13,962 nt of DNA. It comes from Pelagophyceae sp. CCMP2097. Lineage: Eukaryota > Sar > Pelagophyceae. The stretch is from NCBI GenBank assembly GCA_026770575.1, contig MU657241.1, positions 1,619 through 15,580 of the forward strand, written 5' to 3'. How positions within the stretch are numbered: position 1 is the stretch's first letter; each line of letters begins with the position of its first letter. The translations under genes were made by a program, and so were the position numbers. Below are positions 7,815 through 13,962 of this stretch, in pieces. The notes beneath the pieces were generated by a model. It was not told the origin of the DNA. It did no database searches and was given only the letters and a program-made list of their open reading frames with translations.

Positions 7815-10800
7815 TCATCGTCGTTCTGCGTCGCTTCGTGCCTCGTCGCTGCGTTCCACGTCGCTTCGTTCCACGTCGCTCTGCCGAAGGCCCTCGTCTT
7901 CGCCTTTGAAGGCGTCTTCAAAAGCGGCGACCTTGGCGCGCAAGTATGCGTCCTGCGCCCCGTAGTCGTCTTCGAGGCGAGCCCATTCGAAAAACGGCAC
8001 GTGGCACGCCCACCAGCCGAGTTTTTGCAGCAGCGCGTCTCGTGCGAGCGATGGGCCTTTCAGCACCAAAGCGCCGTCGTTGGCGAGGTAGTGGTGCGGG
8101 CCGTCTGCGTGGACGGCACACTTTCTCGAAGGCAGCGCCATGTCGACGCGGAACATGGCGCAGCCGACGGGGACGTGCGACTCGAGCTGGTGCAAAAATC
8201 CAATGCGCGTCAGGCCCGCCGACACGGCGAGCTGGTACGGCGACGGCCCGGCGGCCCGATCGCCGCCGTCGGCCATGCCCGCGGCCCACGCCGGCGGCGA
8301 CCGGCGCGAAACCGACGGAGGCGGCCCCGCGGGAGGCGCCGCCGCGGACGAGGGAGGTGCCGCTGCGGACTCTTCGCCGTCTTCAGAGGCGTCGTCGCCG
8401 TCGGCCTCGAGCCGCGCGGCCTCGAGGTGGACGAGGTACGTGTGCAGCTGCCGGCGCTGGTTGGCGGCGCAGCTCTGGAGCAGGTCGTCGTTGAGGCGGT
8501 CGTCGATGGCTTTTTCCAGCGGCGGGGGCACCACATAGAGGACTGAAAACGCCCAGGCCACGAGGGCCACTTCCCCAGCGTCGGAGCGATGCAGCTGCGC
8601 CGCGCACGCGCAGGCGAGGCTGTCGAGGAAGGCGCGCGTCTCGGCGGGAGATGCCCATCTCGCATGGTTCGACGTCGCAAACCTAGAGCGTGGGAATAGA
8701 ATCACGCGTCCTTCGCGTCTCCCCCATCAAATCCCCCGGGCCTCTGCTCACGACTGCCTTTTTGTGGGTTTCTGGAGACGCGGTGGGAGACGCCCACGCG
8801 GTCATGCCCAGCTCTGCTGCCGTAAAGTCGGCGAGGTGGTCTCCTTGCGTCGCCACGATGCGGTCGAGGAGCGGCTCCGCCGCGAGGCCCGCGGCGACCA
8901 AGGCCCAGGCGACGGTGGCCACGTCTTGCGAATTCAACTCGTCGAAGCGCCGACTCGCCTCGGCCCCGAGCGCCAGCAGCAATTCCGGCGCCTCGACTCG
9001 CGCGTGCGCAAAGGCCCAGGCCACTTCCGCCAACGCGCGCGGCCTCAGGTCGGCGAGCCTCGAGATTGCATTTGTGGCGACGATATCGTACAACCTCTGC
9101 GGCACGAGCGCCCCTGACTTTGAAAACGCCCAGGCCAAAGTGCCAAGTTGCTGCGAGTCGCACTTCGCCAGCAGCCCAGGCGTGACGCGCGCCGACACGG
9201 CGGCGAAGAGCGCCTGGTCCCGCCGCAGTGAGCCCTCACTCGGCGGAGGCACGCGCGCGGTCTCCCCGTCATCCTCCGCCGCGGCGCCGACCAGCGTTCG
9301 ACGGCCGTCGTCGTCGAACGTCATCGGCCTTCCACCGTCGTTTGCAGAGTGGAGAGCCTGCGGCTGCGCAAAGGCCCAGGCCAACTGCGAGGCGTCGTTG
9401 GGCGTCGGGTCTGCTGAAAGGAGCTTTTCGATTGCGATTTCCGCAATGGCGAAGCGGAGTGTTCCGTCGAGTCTTTTGGCTTTGGCATAGGCCCAAGCCG
9501 TGTTCGCAAGCGAGAAGAGCGAGAACTTTCGCAGCTGCTTCAAAGTCTGCGAGGCGATGCCGTCGAAGAGATTTGAATGCCGCACTTCGAGGCGCGAAAA
9601 CGCCCAGGCCAGCGCCGCCAACTCCTGCGGCAAAAACACGCCGAGGCGGCCCGGCAACAGCACCGCGCGCGCCACCTAGACGGCATCGGATCACCCGCCC
9701 TCGCGCCTCCGGCTTCCCCCAAGATCGAGCCTCTGAGACTTTGTCCTTGGCGGTGGATTGGGACGCACCGCTTCGAAGAGTCCGGGGTGGGGCCGCTCCG
9801 CGCGCGCAAAGGCCCAGCACATGTTTGCAAAGTCTCTCGCTTGGAACGTTTGGACGAGCGTCGATCCACGGAGGGCCCGAGCAGCCACCGCGTCGAAGAG
9901 CGCCGCGTCTCGCGAACCGAGCGACGCCGCCGCCCAGGCCAGCAGCGAAAGCTCTTTGCCGCCGCCGCACTCGTCCAGCGAAACGCGCGCCGCCTCTAAA
10001 ACGGCCGCGACGAGCGCTGGCCTCGACTCTTCGAAGCGCAGCACCGCCTCGGACCGCGGCTTCGACCATTCGATTCCCGCGTGCACTTTAGCCAACGACC
10101 AGAGGAACATAGCCAGATCATCCGCGGAGTGGCTCCAAAGGTCGGCGCTTCGCACGGCTGCTGAAATGACGTCGCAGCGCGGGCCGACGTCGAAATGAAA
10201 AAGCTTGGCCGCACCGACGGCGACTGCGCGCAGCCTGGACCGCGGCAGCGCCGACGGGCCCAGCCGCCGCGAGACGCTCCGCAGCAGGTCGTCGACGGCG
10301 CTTCGCACTTCGCGGCTCGGCCGGGCGCCCGGCTGCGCGAGGCGGACGTGGCCCATCAGCTCGCCGATTTCGCGGTCCAGCGCCGCCGCGGGCGAGTCCG
10401 GCGTGTACGCTGGCGCTTTGAACGGCGCGGCGTCGACGCGAGCGGTCTCGGCCGCGCCCGGGAGCGCGTCAAAGACGTCGCCGTCGAACGCGACGACGTG
10501 TGAGGCGTCGAGCGGCCGCGCGGCGTTGTGCGCGAGGCGCGCGACCGCGGGGCGCCGGGCGTCCACCTCGAGTGCCCGTACGTTGCAGATCCTGCGTGGA
10601 GAGGCGCCATCTCGGCCGCGCGACGGCGTCGGCCTCCTCCGAATCATCACACCGTCGCCGCGCTGTCGCTTCTCGGCGGCGCGCGGGCGGCACGCACGCT
10701 GCGAGGGCGTGCTGCGTGCTGCGTGGGGCGTTGCAGACGCGCGGCGTCGACGGGCCGCTCGGCTGCGGCGCCGGCGGCAGCGCGGCGACGGCGCCGAGGC

Positions 10801-10843
10801 CGCGCGCCGGACCCCGCCGCCGCGGGACCAGCAGGCGCGCCAT
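7815..10843 (-). CDS. RAP-domain protein with HPR/OPR-like helical repeats, probable organelle RNA-binding factor
   Basis: Predicted 921-aa protein. Exons: 10843-10653, 10591-9769, 9675-8792, 8682-7815; introns 61, 93 and 109 nt, all GT-AG with matching phases. About 11 helical repeats carry the signature (D/E)LxxxAWAFA; the Trp residues fall at 228, 283, 323, 362, 399, 438, 520, 558, 595, 632 and 676, mostly 37-40 apart. An acidic insert fills about 445-495. The RAP domain is at about 810-870, with RVDMALPSRKCAVHADGPHH, then QKLGWWACHVPFFEWARL. RAP proteins with such repeats (FASTK family, algal OPR-RAP and apicomplexan HPR-RAP proteins) bind organelle RNA and act in its processing or translation. 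The start at 10843 is chosen because the resulting N-terminus (MARLLVPRRRGPARGLGAVA) is Arg/Ala/Pro-rich and free of acidic residues for over 50 residues, like a transit peptide. A Met at 10647, inside intron 1, is the alternative start. The C-terminus is a charged tandem repeat. Confidence 0.87.
7821..7880 (-). repeat. Four tandem 15-nt units encoding SDVER-type repeats
   Basis: The last residues of the RAP-domain protein read SDVER SDVER SDEAR SDAER, encoded by four consecutive 15-nt units. The third and fourth differ by a few substitutions. The repeat ends one codon before the final Arg and the TGA stop (7815-7817). Such an in-frame minisatellite can change length without breaking the frame. 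It lies outside the RAP fold and forms a highly charged tail. Confidence 0.85.
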
Positions 10844-11236
10844 CGCCCGGACCTCAGCGCCGCGGCATGCGCTGATGACGCCGATCTATCGCTAACACAC
10901 TTCGGTTGTGAACGGACACCATCGCGAGGAGACGACTCGGACGCGTACGCCGCTATACGTGCCGACGCGCTCTCTCCGAGGCACTGGCGCCGTGCCTCGC
11001 GGCCCGCAAGCCTTCGATTCCGGGTTGAACGATGCCCTTTTGGGCTCGCCCCGCCAGACTGAAGCCAGCACCCTTGCCAGACGTCGCCCGAATGAGAAAA
11101 TGGTCTGGTCTTAAGACCCGGGTGCCGGTCTTCGGAGCCTGGCACGGCGTCGAGAGCGTATTCGAACAGGAGCAAATTTGCACGCTCGAGAAATCGTTTG
11201 TGGAGCGCGCCGCCTCCACGCGCGCCGCGCCGCCTC
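10844..11236. other. Intergenic region between two minus-strand genes
   Basis: These 393 nt contain the 3' flank of the cysteine-rich gene (stop codon at 11237) and the promoter of the RAP gene (start 10843). No convincing reading frame is present. A perfect 12-bp palindrome GGTCTTAAGACC lies at 11107-11118, and a small stem GCCC-TTTT-GGGC lies near 11034-11045. Both are too short to interpret. No TATA box is obvious within 100 nt of the RAP start. Confidence 0.4.
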
Positions 11237-12053
11237 TCAATCGCGGTGGATGGCCTCCGCCGAGTCGACGGCCGTCGGTGCCGCCGTGACGATGGCGACG
11301 GTGGCGTCGGGCGCGTCGGGCGCGCCCTCTGGTTTCCCTGCCTTGAGATCGCCGAGCTTCACGCAGCAGCCGCACTTTGGCAGGCACATCAGGCCGTAAA
11401 CAGCGCACGTCATGGGCACCTCGTCGTCCGTCGGGAAGGCGCACATGGAGACGACGCAGCAGACTTGGTCCTGGCCCTTGCAGCACGTCGTGGGAGACTA
11501 ACGTAGAGACGCGTCCGCCGCAAACGCAAAAGGCAGAAGACGGGTCAGTGGGGCAAGTCGCATTTTATCCGCGCGCCTTTCGCGCCAGACTGCCGAGCCG
11601 AGGCGACGGGCGCCCGGCGCACACGAAGGGCCGATCGGGTCCAGTCTGCCTCTCGCCGCCGCAGCTCCTTCTCGCGGCGCCGCAGAGTGGCATCGCACCT
11701 TTAATGCGATGGAGCAGCAGCCGAGGCCGAGCTGGCAGCACTCGCCCTCTTGCGTCGTGCAGCAGAGCGGGCTCGTGTTTGCTTTACAGCAGACCTCTTG
11801 GACGCAACAGAGGCACTCCGACTTGCCCATGCAGCCCCAGCAAGATGCGTCGCAAAGAAGGCCCGCGATGCAGCAGCCTAGCGGAGACAATAAAGCGCAC
11901 CCTGCCCGAGGGAGGCGATTCTAAGGGCTTCCCGTTCGCCTCCTCGCTCGAGGATGCCGCTCTGCTGCCGGATTCGACTTGCAGACGCGGCTGTGTGCAG
12001 CAGCCGTTCACCACGCATATCTTCGATTCGTCCAGCGCGTCTTGGGCCACCAT
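11237..12053 (-). CDS. Cysteine-rich protein with ten CC doublets, function unknown
   Basis: Predicted 168-aa protein. Exons: 12053-11987, 11877-11699, 11497-11237; introns 109 and 201 nt. The second intron is well supported (AAAG|GTGCGA donor, TTAG acceptor). The first uses a weaker GTCTGC donor and a CTAG acceptor but keeps phase and the Cys pattern. I count 29 cysteines between residues 13 and 127, including ten adjacent pairs; examples are ECLCCVQEVCC, CTTQEGECCQLGLGCC and KCGCCVKLGD. A conserved-looking non-Cys core reads SMCAFPTDDEVPMTCAVYGL. The last 35 residues are Ala/Asp/Pro-rich, Cys-free and probably disordered. There is no signal peptide or classical transmembrane helix, so it appears cytosolic unless an upstream exon was missed. 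Possible roles are metal binding, redox buffering, or cysteine acylation at a membrane; none is proven. It is divergent from the gene at 12358. Confidence 0.7.
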
Positions 12054-12357
12054 GATGCTGCGAGAGCTGCTAAGAGAGGGCGGTGCGAGTCGGATGTCAG
12101 TCAGTCGCTTCAGTGAAGCAGCTTGAAGCTCTTTCGGGCAACCAAAAAAACTCAAAAAAAACCTCTCTCGTCGGGAAACCACCGAAATTGCACTGAGCCA
12201 TTAAATTTTGCGCTACAACTGCTTCCATGAAATAATCAATCGTAAACGAAAAGTCGGAGATTTGAATTAAACGTTAACGATTCTCAAGCGAGAAGGGTCG
12301 TGTGTCGGACACTCAGGATCCGGACGTAGGCTCGCTCAGAGACTTTCCGGCTCCGCC
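12054..12357. promoter_or_regulatory. Divergent promoter between the Cys-rich gene and the helical-protein gene
   Basis: This 304-nt region between two opposed start codons is markedly AT-rich compared with both genes. Two A-runs (AAAAAAA at 12144-12150 and AAAAAAAA at 12154-12161) lie about 90-110 nt upstream of the Cys-rich start and could exclude nucleosomes. The stretch 12195-12285 is the most AT-rich of the region. The plus-strand start at 12358 is preceded by TCCGCC. No clear TATA box is seen. Confidence 0.45.
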
Positions 12358-13379
12358 ATGAGCGCGCTCGAGGACCTGCTCGCCGACCTGTCGGTGTCGG
12401 CAGCAGTGGACCGCAGTGCGGTGCCAGTGGACCGAGAAGCGGCCGACAAACATGACGTGCTGCGTGCTTTGGGGATGCTGCGCGAGCCGTCGAAGGCGGC
12501 GGTGATGCAGCAGGCGCGCGAAGTCTCCTGGTCGCTGCGCGATCGCGCCACGTTCGGGCGCTTCAAGTTCCAGGAGCGCGGGTCGCTGTGGTCGCATCAC
12601 ATCGAGCACGTCTCGGACGTAGACGTGCAGCTCTTTGGGAGCGAGCAGCGAGGTGCGCGCGGGCATAAGGGTGCGGCGTCCCAGAGCCGAGAGCGCCTTT
12701 GCCAGGCGTGACGCGCGCCGAGGCGCTCGAGCTCGTGCGCGTGTGCCGGGACGACCTCTTCCTGACCTTCCACGTCGGGCAGCTGCGCCGCCTCGACGCC
12801 GCCGACGACGACGACGCGCGGCCCAAGCTCCCGCTCGAGGCGCTCGAGGCGGCGCTGGCCCGACCAGGCGCGGACCACGGCGCCATCGTCTGCACGGGCG
12901 TGCGGCGCCTCGCGGGCGGCCTGTAGCTGCCGTTCGACGTCGCCCTGGCGGATCAGATCGGTACGCAGCAAGAGCCGCCGGACCAGCACATGACCAAGAT
13001 CTGCCAGAAGCTGGCCGCTGGCGACTACGCAAAGGTGCTGCAAAAAATCCGCGCGCTGCTCAAGGGCAAACGTGACCAGCCGTTGAAGCTGCTGCTCGTC
13101 ACCCTCGTCAACGCACGTGTCGGTACAGTGCGTTTCCTCGCCATGCAACTAAAACTCCTCGTCGGTCTCCAGGGCATCGACAAGGCCGCGTACCTCCAAG
13201 AAGTATTGGGCCTCGACGCGCCGGTCGACGACGAATCGCTCACCGCGCTCGCCGCCGCCGCGGAGCGCGAGACGCAGCTCCGCGCCCGCCGCATCGTCGT
13301 CGAACTGCGCGAGGCCATCGCCGCGGGGCTCAACGGCGTGCTCGCCCAGCGCTTCCTCGCCGCCACGGCGGACCTCTAG
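12358..13379 (+). CDS. Helical protein of unknown function, 3 exons, in-frame TAG at a probable splice acceptor
   Basis: Exon 1 is 12358-12652 (MSALEDLLADLSVSAAVDRS start). Intron 1 is 12653-12705 (53 nt; GAG|GTGCGC donor, TTTGCCAG acceptor) and restores the frame as FGSEQRGVTRAEALELVRVC. From 12706 the frame is open to 13379 except for a TAG at 12924-12926. Protein-like sequence continues directly after it (LPFDVALADQIGTQQEPPDQ). The TAG is best explained as the 3' splice site of a very short phase-0 intron, either 12900-12926 (27 nt, GTGCGG donor) or 12888-12926 (39 nt, GTCTGC donor), giving 313 or 309 aa. The C-terminal half is rich in Ala/Leu helices (KLLLVTLVNARVGTVRFLAM; LREAIAAGLNGVLAQRFLAA). 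I recognise no family. Alternatives are a 171-aa protein ending at 12926, stop read-through, a sequencing error, or a recent pseudogene. Confidence 0.6.
12888..12926 (+). other. Candidate ultra-short intron ending in the in-frame TAG
   Basis: Two GT dinucleotides in phase 0 lie upstream of the TAG: GTCTGC at 12888 and GTGCGG at 12900. Removing 12888-12926 (39 nt) or 12900-12926 (27 nt) deletes the stop and keeps the frame. GTGCG is the commonest donor start in this window, and TAG is a frequent acceptor. The shortest secure introns nearby are 45-47 nt, so 39 nt is the less extreme choice. Both lengths are multiples of three. Confidence 0.45.
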
Positions 13380-13896
13380 CCACGACGGTCCGAGCGGAAT
13401 GCGCGCGAAACTCTACGACCCACGGTCCACGACCGCGGCGCTCTCCGGTGAGGCTACTCTAAGCTTCCGTCCCCGGGCCGAACCAGTCGACTCGCCCCGT
13501 GGGAGACGCGGGTTGCGGTCTTGTGGCCGCGCATGGGTGACGAGGTGAAGAGGCCGCTTCTCGCGCCGCTCCATATTTTAAGACCGCCCATGCTGAGACG
13601 GGGACCCTCGATGCTGGCCAAGCAAGCAAGGTCCCTTCTCAGACGAGCATGTTCGAAAGCATGATCTTTACAAATCATCCGACGCTCGCGGCGGGCACGG
13701 ACCACCTTCCGAGTCGTCGCCTCGCGGTCTCCGCCGAGCGGCGTCGTTTGCCCACACTTGCCAGGGACTATGGATGGTAAAAGTAAGTTTCGTAATAATA
13801 ATTATTAGTAAATTGTGGCTGGGGAGAATAGAAGACCAGCCTTAATGGCGCGCGGTGTTCCTGAGATAAATCGATTCAAACTTTTTCGACCTTCGG
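13380..13896. other. Gene-poor stretch downstream of the helical-protein gene
   Basis: No reading frame with motifs is visible. The left part (13380-13750) is GC-rich; the right part (13770-13890) is AT-rich and looks like a gene boundary. A 12-bp AT palindrome TAATAATTATTA lies at 13796-13807. A short plus-strand ATG at 13770 is followed by a consensus donor GTAAGT at 13783-13788, so a small first exon of the gene at the right edge is possible but unproven. Confidence 0.35.
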
Positions 13897-13962
13897 ATGG
13901 CCCCATTGTCGCCGACGACGGTCGACGGCTTGAGGCAGACCGTGGCGTTGCGCGCCGAGGGG
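13897..13962 (+). CDS. Possible 5' end of a gene running off the right edge
   Basis: From the ATG at 13897 the plus strand is open for all 22 remaining codons (MAPLSPTTVDGLRQTVALRA...), with nearly all codons ending in G or C as in the other exons here. The AT-rich DNA immediately upstream fits a gene start. A competing reading is the minus strand, open from the window edge down to a TAA at 13842-13844 (39 residues, including NATVCLKPSTVVGDNGAIRR), which would be the 3' end of a gene. The available length does not decide between them, and neither product is recognisable. Confidence 0.3.
   Translation, partial: MAPLSPTTVDGLRQTVALRAEG

Noticed and set aside
9228..10091. 287-codon open frame on the plus strand
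   Set aside because: Antisense to the RAP-domain protein's repeat region. Its composition (Arg/Pro/Ala) mirrors the GC-rich complement, and no domain is visible.
10592..10652. RAP-gene start at the internal Met at 10647
   Set aside because: This stretch has a good GTGTGA donor and CACGCAG acceptor that join an upstream transit-peptide-like frame in phase, so the Met most likely lies in an intron.
11107..11118. 12-bp palindrome GGTCTTAAGACC
   Set aside because: A single copy that does not extend beyond 12 bp. It is too short to separate from chance.
13796..13807. 12-bp AT palindrome TAATAATTATTA
   Set aside because: Short perfect palindromes of A and T are expected in AT-rich intergenic DNA. 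There are no flanking repeats or partners.

Overview
This is nuclear DNA from a GC-rich, intron-bearing eukaryotic protist, most likely a photosynthetic stramenopile or haptophyte alga. I think of pelagophytes such as Aureococcus, but nothing in the sequence fixes the species. The evidence is dense, very GC-rich coding exons, AT-richer gene boundaries, and many short GT-AG introns (about 45-280 nt). The donors favour GTGCG or GTGAG and the acceptors are mostly TAG or CAG. There are eukaryotic signalling kinases and an organelle-type RAP protein with an array of WAFA-type helical repeats. No bacterial operons, rRNA, tRNA or CRISPR were seen.

Layout, left to right. Positions 1-1021 hold no convincing gene, but the first 135 nt contain two fold-back repeats. 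On the minus strand follow a CDK7-like cyclin-dependent kinase (1022-2667, eight exons, one apparent GC-AG intron) and then a single-chain cyclic-nucleotide-dependent AGC kinase of PKG architecture (2989-5921, four exons, three cyclic-nucleotide-binding domains). The kinase's best start model gives an MGCSGSK acylation signal. A 361-nt divergent promoter region separates it from a plus-strand gene whose product ends in a SAM-like helical bundle (6283-7489). That gene converges on a minus-strand RAP-domain protein with about 11 WAFA-type helical repeats (7815-10843), probably an organellar RNA-binding factor. Next come a minus-strand cysteine-rich protein with ten CC doublets (11237-12053), a 304-nt divergent promoter, and a plus-strand helical protein of unknown function (12358-13379). 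The last gene is interrupted by an in-frame TAG that is best read as the acceptor of a tiny intron. The final 66 nt may begin another plus-strand gene.

The genes do not form an obvious pathway. The two kinases are unrelated neighbours (cell-cycle or transcription CDK, cyclic-nucleotide signalling), the RAP protein belongs to organelle gene expression, and three genes are of unknown function. All exon models were assembled by hand from splice sites, reading phase and conserved motifs. Phases were checked arithmetically for every junction given. Proteins encoded by unspliced reading frames on the opposite strands are artefacts of the high GC content and are not annotated.
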